From NCBI GenBank assembly GCA_023957755.1, contig JAMLGT010000003.1, positions 124,001-188,000 on the forward strand: a stretch of 64,000 nucleotides of DNA, read 5' to 3'. Below, one piece after another: positions 26,270 through 35,208 of this stretch. Positions within the stretch are counted from its first letter, which is position 1, and each line of letters opens with the position of its first letter. The stretch is from Chitinophagaceae bacterium. GTDB taxonomy: Bacteria; Bacteroidota; Bacteroidia; Chitinophagales; Chitinophagaceae. The translations under genes and the position numbers were made by a program. Under the pieces are notes generated by a model. It made no database searches and was not told the DNA's origin. It was given only the letters and a program-made list of their open reading frames with translations.

Positions 26270-26293
26270 CCTGAATGAAAGTCAGGTTTTTTT
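26270..26293 (+). terminator. Terminator-like hairpin in the leader of the T9SS cargo gene
   Basis: CCTGA (26270-26274) pairs with TCAGG (26282-26286), followed by seven T, 20 bases before the ATG at 26314. The stem is short, so this may be chance, the end of another transcript, or a leader attenuator. Confidence 0.35.
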
Positions 26294-26313
26294 ACTTAAT
26301 TAACTAAGGATCT

Positions 26314-28776
26314 ATGTTACGAATTCGACATTCCATTTTAGCTTTTATTGCATTAATAGTTACTTCACCTGCTTTTTCACAACAAATTGTGCAGGGGTTC
26401 GAGGGTGGGGTCATTCCCAATGGTTGGAAAACCCAGCATGTAAAAGGCCAATTTTCATGGGTTGTTACAGGGGATAATTATAGAACAGGTGCATATTCTG
26501 CATATATTCAGGCAGAAGGTCTTGATTTTGATGGAACTGGTGAAGGTGAAAACTGGCTTATTACCCCAAAGGTATTGCAGGTGAAAACAGGTGATAAGCT
26601 TGATTTTTGGTATGCAGCTTTTTATCAGGACAACAGTGGTGGTTCCTGGTATGATGATTTAGAAATATGGGTGAGTACTACAGATGATGCTCTTGCTAGT
26701 TTTACAAAAATGGCAACCATTTCTATGAAGAATAAACCTACTACCTTTTCATCATATTCTTTTTCCCTTAATAGTTTTAACAATCAGGACATATACATAG
26801 CTTTTAGGAGTAATCAAAAAGAAGGAGTAGGATTTTATCTTGATGATATAGAAGTGAATTCCAAAATTGCTAATGATGCTTCTGTAACTGCGAGTACTTT
26901 GTCACATGATTATGTCTATAAGGTAGGGCAGGCGAATTCATTTACTGCTACTATTTCAAATTTAGGAACTAATGCTTTGCCGGCAAATACTCCCGTAGCT
27001 TATCGGATAAATGGTGGTACTGAAACTATAGTAAATACCTTAGCTCCAATTTCATCGGGTAGTTCCGGGTCTGTTACATTTATGGCCGGGAATGCTTTTA
27101 CACTTGCCTCTCCCGGTACCTATCAGATGGAAGTGTACACAAAATTGTCAGGGGAAGGAAATAAAGCAAATGACACTTTGAAATTGGATTTAACTGCACA
27201 AACTCCTATAGGTACTTATCCTTATTTTGAAGATTTTCAAAACCCATCAGATTGGCTGGTTAATGGGAATAATTGGGTATTTCAGGATGCACTAACAAAT
27301 GGAAATAACACTACAAATATTGCCGGGCCCAATGGGATGAATTCTAAAGCAGCTTTTGCCCGTACGTATTCGGTAACAGGTGGACGTAAATTCGAACTTT
27401 TGAGTCCATTGTTAGACTTTTCTGCTATGTCTAAACCACTAGTTGGTTTTTATGTTGCCTCTGCTTTATCTGATAATAATGCTACCTATTATAATAATCT
27501 GGAAGTACTCGTTTCCCTTGATGGCGGTATGACTTTTGAAAGTACCCCGGTTTTGTTTAATAAGACTTCTGGTACGGGAGGAGGAGGACGATTGGAGACA
27601 GTACCCAATCCTCCGCTTTCAGTAGAATTTGCCCCTGAGAATGCAACAGATTGGCGGCACGAGATTGTGGACCTTTCCCATTATAAAGGCCAATCAAATG
27701 TATTGGTGAAGTTCAAAGTGACTTCTAATGCAGGTAATAGTGTTTGGCTGGATGATGTGAACTTCATGGATGTAAATCCATCTTATTATAAGGCTGAAAA
27801 AATATCAGCAGTTAATCAGGTAGTCACAGAAAGTAATCTGAATGTTTCCGTGAAGATGAATACCCTGCCTTTTATTGACTCATTAAGGATAGCAGGATTT
27901 GATGCGAAACCCAATGAAGAAACTTTTGTAGTAAACAACAGCGCAACCTCTAACGACGGTACTATCACTACCCCGAACAGCCTGCTTAACAGGTACTTTA
28001 CGATTGCATATTCGGGTAACAAGATAGAAAGAGCTAATTATGATATTACTATTGATATCACAGGACTATATACTGTGGAAGACCCTGACAAGTTCTATAT
28101 TGTAAAACGCTCAGATAAGTCGGGTTACTGGGAATCATTGCCTACAACCAGGTCAGGTAATTTGCTCACATCGAGCGGGCTAACAAACTTCAGCGACTTC
28201 GCAATAGCGTATTACTCATCTACCAAGCCGGTTACTATTGTATCGTTTAGTGGACAGGTTGTCAGAGAAAGCATACTGCTCTCCTGGAATACGGCACAGG
28301 AATCGAACATTGATAAGTACGAAGTGCAGAAACTGAATGGAAATAACTGGCAAACAATCGGGTCTATCAATGCAGCTAATGGACAATTGCATAATCAGTA
28401 TAGTTATTATGATTACAACCCGCAGGCAGGTGTGAATATTTACAGATTGAAGGTGATAGGCACTACCGGTGATGTAAGCTACTCCGATATGGTAAAGGTA
28501 AATTATGCGGTAAGCCTTAATAAAGTCTATCAGAATGTACCTAATCCGTTTACGAACTTTACGGTTATCAGGTATGATTTAGGAAGGAAGGCCAGTGTGG
28601 ATATTTCCATCTTTGATGTCACTGGCAAAAAGGTAGCATTGCTACAACATGGTACGCAGCAGCCTGGTAATTATCAGGTAAGGTGGGAGCCGGGTAACCT
28701 GCCATCAGGTACTTATTACTACAGAGTGGATATTGACGGAGAAGTATCAACGAAGTCAATGCTCAAATTGCGGTAA
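26314..28776 (+). CDS. Secreted T9SS cargo protein with two choice-of-anchor J domains
   Basis: 820 residues. Sec signal peptide 1-22 (cut after PAFSQ-type end). First cleaved-adhesin / choice-of-anchor J domain about 23-185 (GFEGGVIPNGW ... GFYLDDIEV); a CARDB-like Ig domain about 190-295 (ASVTASTLSHDYVYKVGQA); a second choice-of-anchor J domain about 300-490 (YFEDFQNPSDW ... VWLDDVNFM); then beta-rich linkers. It ends in a type A type IX secretion sorting domain (PNPFTNFTVIRYDL ... LPSGTYYYRVD ... KSMLKLR). It is therefore moved across the outer membrane and probably anchored or released at the surface; likely carbohydrate- or protein-binding, with no catalytic domain seen. Confidence 0.92.
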   Translation: MLRIRHSILAFIALIVTSPAFSQQIVQGFEGGVIPNGWKTQHVKGQFSWVVTGDNYRTGAYSAYIQAEGLDFDGTGEGENWLITPKVLQVKTGDKLDFWYAAFYQDNSGGSWYDDLEIWVSTTDDALASFTKMATISMKNKPTTFSSYSFSLNSFNNQDIYIAFRSNQKEGVGFYLDDIEVNSKIANDASVTASTLSHDYVYKVGQANSFTATISNLGTNALPANTPVAYRINGGTETIVNTLAPISSGSSGSVTFMAGNAFTLASPGTYQMEVYTKLSGEGNKANDTLKLDLTAQTPIGTYPYFEDFQNPSDWLVNGNNWVFQDALTNGNNTTNIAGPNGMNSKAAFARTYSVTGGRKFELLSPLLDFSAMSKPLVGFYVASALSDNNATYYNNLEVLVSLDGGMTFESTPVLFNKTSGTGGGGRLETVPNPPLSVEFAPENATDWRHEIVDLSHYKGQSNVLVKFKVTSNAGNSVWLDDVNFMDVNPSYYKAEKISAVNQVVTESNLNVSVKMNTLPFIDSLRIAGFDAKPNEETFVVNNSATSNDGTITTPNSLLNRYFTIAYSGNKIERANYDITIDITGLYTVEDPDKFYIVKRSDKSGYWESLPTTRSGNLLTSSGLTNFSDFAIAYYSSTKPVTIVSFSGQVVRESILLSWNTAQESNIDKYEVQKLNGNNWQTIGSINAANGQLHNQYSYYDYNPQAGVNIYRLKVIGTTGDVSYSDMVKVNYAVSLNKVYQNVPNPFTNFTVIRYDLGRKASVDISIFDVTGKKVALLQHGTQQPGNYQVRWEPGNLPSGTYYYRVDIDGEVSTKSMLKLR

Positions 28777-28804
28777 TTGATTGTATTAAATTAAATTGAT
28801 CTCA

Positions 28805-28839
28805 ACTCCCTGCCGGAAAGACAGCAGGGAGTTTTTTTT
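28805..28839 (+). terminator. Strong terminator after the T9SS cargo gene
   Basis: Nine-base stem ACTCCCTGC (28805-28813) with GCAGGGAGT (28824-28832), then a run of T. Confidence 0.85.
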
Positions 28840-28924
28840 ACAGGGGGCTGGATGGGGGTACAGATTCAGGATTGCCCATTCATACTCATTACATGCATCC
28901 TATGATATTGTCTAAACAGGATAT

Positions 28925-29461
28925 TTATCCGTGATGCTTTCTGATTTTTTCCTTCAAAGCTTCAAGAAGTATATGCAATTCGGAGTAAGTCTCAATACTA
29001 TATTTTTCACAAACGATATCCACGTTTCCTTTGCGCCAGAAACCTTCCGGGCATACTACCATCAGTTTATGCGTCCGGGCATAGAGCCCCAATTCCAGTA
29101 AACTGACCGGGCTTTGGGAGCCGGGTGCGAGAAACATAATGATGATATCAGCTTTTTCCAGTGCATTGAGTTCCCATTCCACCTGATTCCTGAAGTGGGT
29201 ATCTGTACTAACGGGTTTCCATTCTTTATTCCAATCATCTCTACGTGGGTTAAGCAGGATGACCTCCTCGTCAGAAAGCCGTGTTTCAACCGTATGTTGC
29301 CAGTCTTCCGCATTTCCCATATCGATACTTCCTCCCAGGAATATTTTGAGCCGGGTAGTGTTTTCAGGAAGTGCTGCCGGAGATTTGATGATAACAGCCT
29401 TCTGTGCCTGCACGGCTGAAGAAAGAAGTGTCAGGCAAAAGAGCAAATAAAATGGTTTCAT
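28925..29461 (-). CDS. Exported nucleoside 2-deoxyribosyltransferase-like protein
   Basis: 178 residues. The body fits the Nuc_deoxyri_tr2 group: IFLGGSIDMG, DWQHTVETRLSDEEVILLNP followed by R-R-D-D-W, QVEWELNALEKADIIIMFL, then SPVSLLELGLYART and VVCPEGFWRKGNVDIVCEKY. Glu in LLELGLY corresponds to the usual catalytic glutamate. Unusually it starts with a cleavable signal peptide (MKPFYLLFCLTLLSSAVQAQ), so it is predicted to be periplasmic, while relatives are cytosolic. It may act on nucleosides or nucleotide-like ligands outside the cytoplasm. Convergent with the T9SS gene, sharing the intergenic terminator. Confidence 0.8.
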   Translation of the reverse strand: MKPFYLLFCLTLLSSAVQAQKAVIIKSPAALPENTTRLKIFLGGSIDMGNAEDWQHTVETRLSDEEVILLNPRRDDWNKEWKPVSTDTHFRNQVEWELNALEKADIIIMFLAPGSQSPVSLLELGLYARTHKLMVVCPEGFWRKGNVDIVCEKYSIETYSELHILLEALKEKIRKHHG

Positions 29462-29827
29462 ATCGGTTGAGTTAATAGCAAAAAGAAAAAGCGTTTCAAA
29501 AAAGATTTGGTTACGAAGTTATCAAAGGAAATGGTGTGCGGCCTGGAAAAGAAACTGATATTTTGCTTCGTGTGTGATATGAGACTATTATATCATTGGC
29601 TGCCTTTTTGAGCCCTGCTTGTATGTTGTGGATGCTGCAAGATGATGTACCCGTACCCGCACTCTCGGTTTTATTGTCACAATGAAAGATAACAATCTTT
29701 GATTTTGGTATCTAAGGATATTCAATGTAAAAACAGTAGATCGTTATGGAGGTAAGTGATTAACTGTTGAGTTTTTCAGATGTGGAGGCCATTTTTCTTT
29801 TGTATTCTTAGAGCTCTTTTGGGAACA

Positions 29828-29863
29828 GGTACCCTCATTTGCCAAAATGACTACCAGGGTACC
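29828..29863. repeat. Nested hairpin
   Basis: GGTACCCT (29828-29835) pairs with AGGGTACC (29856-29863). Inside it CATTT pairs with AAATG around a four-base loop. No T-run follows directly, so it is not a classic terminator. Confidence 0.5.
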
Positions 29864-29909
29864 GGATTGATTTTACTATTCTTTTTTATTGTTGTCCGAT
29901 TAAGTTGGA

Positions 29910-29994
29910 CTAAAGCCCCTGGGCTAGGGTTTTATATTTATTACCCTACCCTTTAGGGTAGGGCTATGAAAGTCTTACTCAACAAGGGCTTTAG
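29910..29994. repeat. REP-like imperfect palindromic element
   Basis: Outer stem CTAAAGCCC (29910-29918) with GGGCTTTAG (29986-29994), and an inner stem CCCTACCC (29944-29951) with GGGTAGGG (29956-29963). The layout, including the stretch CTTACTCAACAAGGGCTTTAG, resembles dispersed intergenic palindromes seen in Bacteroidota genomes next to REP-associated transposases. No second copy is in this window. Confidence 0.6.
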
Positions 29995-30248
29995 CCACAT
30001 TTTGAATTATTTAACCTGACAATGATAATTCTTTTTCAATATTTCACCACACACGCATGGTGCTATTTAGTTTTTTTCCTTTTGTCTTTCTAAAATGCAA
30101 TTTTATTCAGAACAGGGATTCTTTTTTATTCATCCTACCCTTGACATTTACACATGATTCGAACCCCTGCGGTCCAATCTGTGAATCTTAATTTATGCTA
30201 ACCCGATCCACAATGAATTCGTATATTCATCATTCAAAAATCTCGTGT

Positions 30249-32405
30249 ATGAAAAAAACCATCCTTGCGCTTGCAATAGTATTTATTGCCCTGTCTTCGT
30301 CTAGCCAGAACGGTACCGAACCCGTACTGGTTACAGATATGTTGAAAATTAAAACGGTAGGTAGTGTTTCGGTGAGTGAGGATGGAAGCAGAGCCGCCTT
30401 CACGGTTACTTCTATTGTGCCGGAGATCGATAAGAAGTGGGAGTATAAGTACGAAACACAGATATGGATGGCTGCTACAGACGGACAATCAGCACCACGA
30501 CAGTTGACTGCCAAAGAAAATTCGTCGCAACCGATGTGGAGCCCGGATGGTACACAACTTGCATTTGTTCGCGCTGTGGATGGAAAGTCACAAATTTTTC
30601 TGCTTCCTTTAGATGGCGGAGAGGCAATGCAACTGACTCATTTTAAATATGGAGCTTCAGGCCCCAAATGGAGCCCTGATGGGAAGCAAATTCTTTTTTC
30701 ATCTAACATAAAACTGGAAGATATGCTTCGGGATTCCATCCTGAACCCCCGCAAAGAACTTCCTCAATGGCCGTATGAAAAACCCGGGTTTGCACACAAT
30801 GAAAATCTGGAGTTGAATAAAACCAAACCCGATCCTGATGGCAGCATAGAAGCCATCAGGGCTTACCTTGACAAGAATGCGGAGGATAAGAAAGCAATGG
30901 TTCTTGATAAACTGAACTTCCAAAGTGAGATGGATGTAGATCCCGGAATGAGTTTTAACCAGTATTTTATTATCGATGTAGATGCTCCATTAAAACCTGT
31001 ATTAATCACTAAGATTTTTTACAATTTCGGTCAGGCATCTTTTACGCCTGATGGAAAACAAATTGTGATGTCAGGAGGTGTGAATCCCCATGAACACCCC
31101 GACCGTGTTTTGGAAAGTGGCATCTATGCAGTACGGACTGATGGTTCAGATTTTCGCCACCTTTTAGGTGAAAAAGGCAAACGTTACAGCGGCCCCGCTG
31201 TTTCTCCGTCGGGAAAGTGGCTTGCTTTTCAGTTTGGAAATACATCCTTTGTGAGTGTGCCCACGTTAGCCATTATGCCGATGAGTGGCACTGTAAAAGA
31301 TATTAATACGATCCCGTTTGACCGCAATAAGGGCAATCTTGTATGGAGTAAGGACGAGAAGTATATTTATTTTACCGCACAAAGTAACGGTGGTGCTCCT
31401 GTATGCCGTGTGGATATGAAAACACGGAAGGTAGAAGTGCTGGGCGATTACAATTCGGGTGTGGGAAGTTTTGATATTGCAGGCAATAGGTTAGTGTATT
31501 CAAGAACTGAAGTAGCCAATCCGTCTGAGCTATACGTAGCTGATGCAGCAGGCAAAAGTCCTTTACGCCTTAGCACCTTTAATACAGAGTGGCTGGCAAA
31601 GAAGAAATTATCATTCCCTGATAAGGGCACGTTCACTAACAGTAAGGGACAGACGGTTGAATACTGGGTGATGAAACCCGCGAATTTTGAAGCAGGCAAA
31701 AAGTATCCTGTGTTACTGGAAATTCATGGTGGCCCCTCTGCTATGTGGGGCCCGGGCGAAGCAAGTATGTGGCATGAGTATCAGTACTTCTGCAGTAAGG
31801 GTTATGGAGTAGTATATTCCAACCCGAGAGGAAGTGGAGGTTATGGCCAGGATTTCCTCCGTGCAAATATTAACGACTGGGGTGCAGGCCCCTCAAGTGA
31901 TGTGCTGACAGCGCTTGATAAGACTGTAGCTGCGGAAAGTTGGGCAGATACTTCAAGGCTGATGGTAACCGGAGGGTCTTATGCAGGGTATCTGGTAGCA
32001 TGGATACTGGGGCACGACAAGCGGTTTAAGGCCGCCTGTTCGCAACGAGGCGTTTATGATCTGGCTACATTTTTTGGAGAGGGGAATGCCTGGAGACTGG
32101 TGCCCAATTATTTTGGCGGTTATCCCTGGGAGCCTGCAACAAAAGAAATTTTGCAGAGAGAATCACCCATCAGTTATGTGCAGAATATTACCACCCCCTA
32201 CATTCTGTTTCATGGAGCGAATGACCGGCGCACGGGGTTCGTGCAGGTAGAAATGATGTATCGAAGTCTGAAAGCTATGGGAAGGCCGGTGGAGTATGTA
32301 AGGCATCCGGGAGCGACTCATGAAATAACCAGAAGTGGAAACAATCGTCAGCGAATCGATCAACTATTGCGGACTTATGAGTTCTTTAAGAGGTATATAA
32401 AATAG
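30249..32405 (+). CDS. S9 family peptidase (prolyl oligopeptidase / acylaminoacyl-peptidase type)
   Basis: 718 residues from ATG 30249, which begins a signal peptide (MKKTILALAIVFIALSSSSQ); in-frame upstream starts would hide it. N-terminal PD40-type beta-propeller (repeats SQPMWSPDGTQLAF, SGPKWSPDGKQILF, ASFTPDGKQIVM, GPAVSPSGKWLAF) and a C-terminal alpha/beta hydrolase. Triad: Ser577 in GGSYAGYL, Asp659 in GANDRRTG, His691 in GATHEIT; oxyanion region EIHGGPSAMWG and YSNPRGSGGYG. A periplasmic peptidase trimming short peptides, probably for nutrition. No close operon partner. Confidence 0.93.
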   Translation: MKKTILALAIVFIALSSSSQNGTEPVLVTDMLKIKTVGSVSVSEDGSRAAFTVTSIVPEIDKKWEYKYETQIWMAATDGQSAPRQLTAKENSSQPMWSPDGTQLAFVRAVDGKSQIFLLPLDGGEAMQLTHFKYGASGPKWSPDGKQILFSSNIKLEDMLRDSILNPRKELPQWPYEKPGFAHNENLELNKTKPDPDGSIEAIRAYLDKNAEDKKAMVLDKLNFQSEMDVDPGMSFNQYFIIDVDAPLKPVLITKIFYNFGQASFTPDGKQIVMSGGVNPHEHPDRVLESGIYAVRTDGSDFRHLLGEKGKRYSGPAVSPSGKWLAFQFGNTSFVSVPTLAIMPMSGTVKDINTIPFDRNKGNLVWSKDEKYIYFTAQSNGGAPVCRVDMKTRKVEVLGDYNSGVGSFDIAGNRLVYSRTEVANPSELYVADAAGKSPLRLSTFNTEWLAKKKLSFPDKGTFTNSKGQTVEYWVMKPANFEAGKKYPVLLEIHGGPSAMWGPGEASMWHEYQYFCSKGYGVVYSNPRGSGGYGQDFLRANINDWGAGPSSDVLTALDKTVAAESWADTSRLMVTGGSYAGYLVAWILGHDKRFKAACSQRGVYDLATFFGEGNAWRLVPNYFGGYPWEPATKEILQRESPISYVQNITTPYILFHGANDRRTGFVQVEMMYRSLKAMGRPVEYVRHPGATHEITRSGNNRQRIDQLLRTYEFFKRYIK

Positions 32406-32577
32406 AGTAGAGGGGATGTGATTGCTTCTATATATCAAAGTGATGAAAAAGCCCGATTGTGGTATATGTTGGATAATGCGCAGTCGTTAGAAGTCTGTTG
32501 TCCGTTTAGGAAGTATGGGTTATTAAAAGATGCAGGCAGGATGATTTTAATTTTAGGAAGATGGCGAGTGGTCCAAT

Positions 32578-32605
32578 AAAAAAAGGCACAATCGTAAGAT
32601 TGTGC
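32578..32605 (-). terminator. Intrinsic terminator (minus strand)
   Basis: Eight-base stem GCACAATC (32586-32593) with GATTGTGC (32598-32605), four-base loop, and seven T on the minus strand (32578-32584). Ends the leftward transcript of the 35-residue membrane protein. Confidence 0.75.
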
Positions 32606-32718
32606 ACTTATAAGAATTTCATTTTAATCTATTGGGGCAACCAATTATAATAATACCTTCTTAATTGCTTTCTTTTTAAAAAGCAATCCGGCAAGTCAGA
32701 ATAATCGGCTCTCTGATA

Positions 32719-32826
32719 TTACATTCCGGTAAGGAAGGCAATAGCAGCCATGATTGCAAAGAAACCGAGAATAATAGCGATTGCCACAAATGTGTCCTGC
32801 AGGTCTGTAGAGTAGCTCTTTTTCAT
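32719..32826 (-). CDS. Small membrane protein, 35 residues
   Basis: ATG at 32824-32826 and TAA at 32719-32721. The sequence starts MKKSYSTDLQDTF, then a 20-residue hydrophobic helix (VAIAIILGFFAIMAAIAFL) and ends TGM. It has its own exact TAnnTTTG box 105 bases upstream and a strong hairpin terminator about 115 bases downstream, so it forms a complete transcription unit. The polar start and single helix suggest an inner-membrane micro-protein that may modify a larger complex. No family was recognised. Confidence 0.6.
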   Translation of the reverse strand: MKKSYSTDLQDTFVAIAIILGFFAIMAAIAFLTGM

Positions 32827-32930
32827 GATCGTTAATTTAAAATAATAATTAATGATATTCGAAAGGATCTTGAAAAATCGTACTTTCTGAGGGGAGCTTT
32901 AAATAGGACTGGACTTGTTACAAATATAAA

Positions 32931-32938
32931 TCAATTCT
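32931..32938 (-). promoter_or_regulatory. -7 box (TATATTTG) of the small membrane protein gene
   Basis: Exact TAnnTTTG on the minus strand, about 105 bases before the ATG. Confidence 0.45.
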
Positions 32939-33260
32939 TCTGTTTTTGCAAGGTGTGCGGTGCCGAATTGGTGCTATTCTAATAAGATTAGATAATATTT
33001 CAAAATAAATCACTTATTTACTAGTTTTTATAGATATATTTTAATTAGCAGCACATAGGCTAAATTAAATAAAAACTTAATAAATGCAGGTGTGCATTTT
33101 GGATTAAGAACCTGAAAACAGAAAGTGTACATTATATCTCCGAAGGACAATGGCCTGTGAGGCACTTAAAAATGTGAACAATCCGTTATAACCTATAAAA
33201 ATCAATGCAATTAGAACAAAAAAGTTTTTAGGCAAAAAAATCACAATATCTTCGTTCCCC

Positions 33261-34280
33261 ATGAAAACGTACCCATTACTTTCTGTGTTCGCCATAGGAT
33301 TTTTTTTAATGTCCTGCAATGGCAATGACCCTGCAATTGCGCTATCCTTCAGCAGTGCTAAGGATACTGTGATTCCTAAAAAGGAACCGGTAAAACCTGC
33401 TATTGATACTGCTTTATTCCACAGTTTAAATCAGAAACTGGCCAATGGAGATACTACTGGCAGATGGCCTGCAAAGATGCCGGTGCCTTTGCCCGGAGCC
33501 ATACTTCCTTTCAACAGGATTGTAGCTTATTATGGTAATTTATATTCTACCAGAATGGGAATTCTGGGTGAGTTACCTAAAAAGGAGATGTTGGCTAAAT
33601 TGAAGGGCGAAGTAGCCCACTGGCAAAAAGCAGATACTTCGTTGCCTGTTATTCCAGCATTACATTATATAGCAGTGACCGCACAGCAGGCTCCCGGTCC
33701 GGGTAACAAATACAGGTTGCGGATGCCATTTCACCAAATTGATACTATCCTCAATTGGTCGAAGGAAATTAATGCGCTCACATTTTTGGATATCCAGGTA
33801 GGACACAGCACTGTGGAAGAGGAGGTGCCGGCACTGGATAAGTACCTTAAATTGCCTACTGTGCACCTGGGAATTGATCCTGAATTTTCTATGAAAGGAG
33901 GCCACCAGCCCGGAAAGAAGATAGGCACTTTTGATGCCGTGGAAATTAACTGGGTAATTGATCATCTGGCAAAATTGGTACGTGAGAATCAACTGCCTCC
34001 TAAAATCCTGATACTTCACAGATTTACCCAGGGTATGATGACAAACTATCAGCAAATTAAAAAAGTGCCTGAAGTGCAGATTGTGGTAGATATGGATGGA
34101 TGGGGACCCAAGTTCCTCAAAAAATCCACCTGGCTTCGTTATGTGTTCAAAGAACCTGTTGAATTTACCGGGTTCAAGATTTTTTATAAGAACGATACCA
34201 AGACTGGCGCAGATCAACTTTACCTTCCTGAAGATTTGATAAAATTTGTTCCCCAACCAATTTACATCCAATATCAATGA
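33261..34280 (+). CDS. Conserved lipoprotein of unknown function, paired with a deacetylase
   Basis: 339 residues. Lipoprotein signal ending L-M-S-C (Cys19). The mature part has a pattern I recall from a secreted family also present in actinobacteria: RIVAYYGNLYSTRMGILGEL, SLPVIPALHYIAVTAQ, ALTFLDIQVGHSTVEEEV, VHLGIDPEFSM, DAVEINWVIDHLAKLVRENQ, LPPKILILHRFTQGM. The spacing suggests a (beta/alpha)8 barrel with acidic residues (Asp/Glu in LGIDPEFSM) at strand ends, as in glycoside hydrolases, but no activity is established. Its stop overlaps the start of the polysaccharide deacetylase gene by four bases, so the two products probably act together on a cell-envelope glycan. Confidence 0.7.
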   Translation: MKTYPLLSVFAIGFFLMSCNGNDPAIALSFSSAKDTVIPKKEPVKPAIDTALFHSLNQKLANGDTTGRWPAKMPVPLPGAILPFNRIVAYYGNLYSTRMGILGELPKKEMLAKLKGEVAHWQKADTSLPVIPALHYIAVTAQQAPGPGNKYRLRMPFHQIDTILNWSKEINALTFLDIQVGHSTVEEEVPALDKYLKLPTVHLGIDPEFSMKGGHQPGKKIGTFDAVEINWVIDHLAKLVRENQLPPKILILHRFTQGMMTNYQQIKKVPEVQIVVDMDGWGPKFLKKSTWLRYVFKEPVEFTGFKIFYKNDTKTGADQLYLPEDLIKFVPQPIYIQYQ

Positions 34281-35173
34281 TGTTGTATAATGCTTTAGAA
34301 AGAAGGCCATTGATGGTGCTTCTTTTCTGGATTTCAGCTTATTCTTTTTCATGTTCAGGAACTGACAACGGCAGGAAAGCTACTCTCGAAAAGGTAGTGC
34401 CTCATTCGGTTGAGCGGGCGTCAGTACCTACAGCCGTAGTGCAGGAGCGAAAGGTCGCAAGTGCTGCAGAAATTATGGCACGCAGACAGGTACCTGTATT
34501 GTGCTACCACCATATCCGTGACCCTAAACCGGGGCAGAGCGAGACTTTCAAGAGTTACTCCGTATCACCCTCACAGTTTGCAGAACAGATGAAGGCATTG
34601 CACGACAGTGGCTATCAAACCATATTACCGGATCAGCTATATAATTATCTTGCCTTCGGAGATCCGCTTCCGGAAAAGCCTGTCATGCTGACCTTTGATG
34701 ATACGGATGCAGAACAGTATTCGATCGGTGCTAAAGAAATGGATAAGTATGGGTTTAAGGGAGTGTTTTTCATTATGACAATTTCTATTAACAGGCCGCG
34801 CTATATGACTAAGGATGAGTTAAAAGAACTTTCTAAAAACGGCCACGCAATAGAATCGCATACATGGGATCATAAGAATGTAAGAAAATATGGCCCTGAA
34901 GATTTTGAGAACCAGTTGATGAAGCCCAAAAAGACAATAGAAGAGATTACCGGAAGATCCGCTGCCTACTTTGCATATCCTTATGGTATATGGGATGAAA
35001 ATGCAATTGAACTTCTGATGAAGGCTGATTTCAGGTTGTCATTTATTTTGTCCACTAAACGCGATTCAGCCAATCCGCTTTATACAGTCAGGAGAATGAT
35101 AGTGCCGGGACAATGGTCCACCAAAGGCATGATGCAGGCAATGAAAAAAACATTTGAATTGACTGATAAATAG
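34277..35173 (+). CDS. Polysaccharide deacetylase (NodB homology) lipoprotein
   Basis: 298 residues. Removes N- or O-acetyl groups from a glycan in the periplasm or at the surface. Signal followed by a lipobox-like S-F-S-C (within the first 26 residues). NodB motifs: motif 1 MLTFDDTDAEQY (catalytic Asp pair), motif 2 HAIESHTWDHKNV (H-x3-H metal ligands), motif 3 region YFAYPYGIWDENAIELL. Preceded by VPVLCYHHIRDP, common in secreted deacetylases of the PgaB type. The ATGA overlap with the upstream lipoprotein implies translational coupling. Substrate could be poly-N-acetylglucosamine, peptidoglycan or another polymer. Confidence 0.9.
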   Translation: MMLYNALERRPLMVLLFWISAYSFSCSGTDNGRKATLEKVVPHSVERASVPTAVVQERKVASAAEIMARRQVPVLCYHHIRDPKPGQSETFKSYSVSPSQFAEQMKALHDSGYQTILPDQLYNYLAFGDPLPEKPVMLTFDDTDAEQYSIGAKEMDKYGFKGVFFIMTISINRPRYMTKDELKELSKNGHAIESHTWDHKNVRKYGPEDFENQLMKPKKTIEEITGRSAAYFAYPYGIWDENAIELLMKADFRLSFILSTKRDSANPLYTVRRMIVPGQWSTKGMMQAMKKTFELTDK

Positions 35174-35208
35174 TGTCTGACAGATAAATTTAGGTATTAT
35201 GCCCTGAA

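Larger units (their letters stand above)
29462..30248. other. 787-base intergenic region with structured repeats, no gene seen
   Basis: No plausible coding frame. Contains two hairpin structures (29828-29863 and 29910-29994, listed separately). The rest is AT-rich, with T-runs near 29880 and 30070. Likely holds the promoters of the divergent genes on either side and one or more REP-like elements. Confidence 0.55.
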
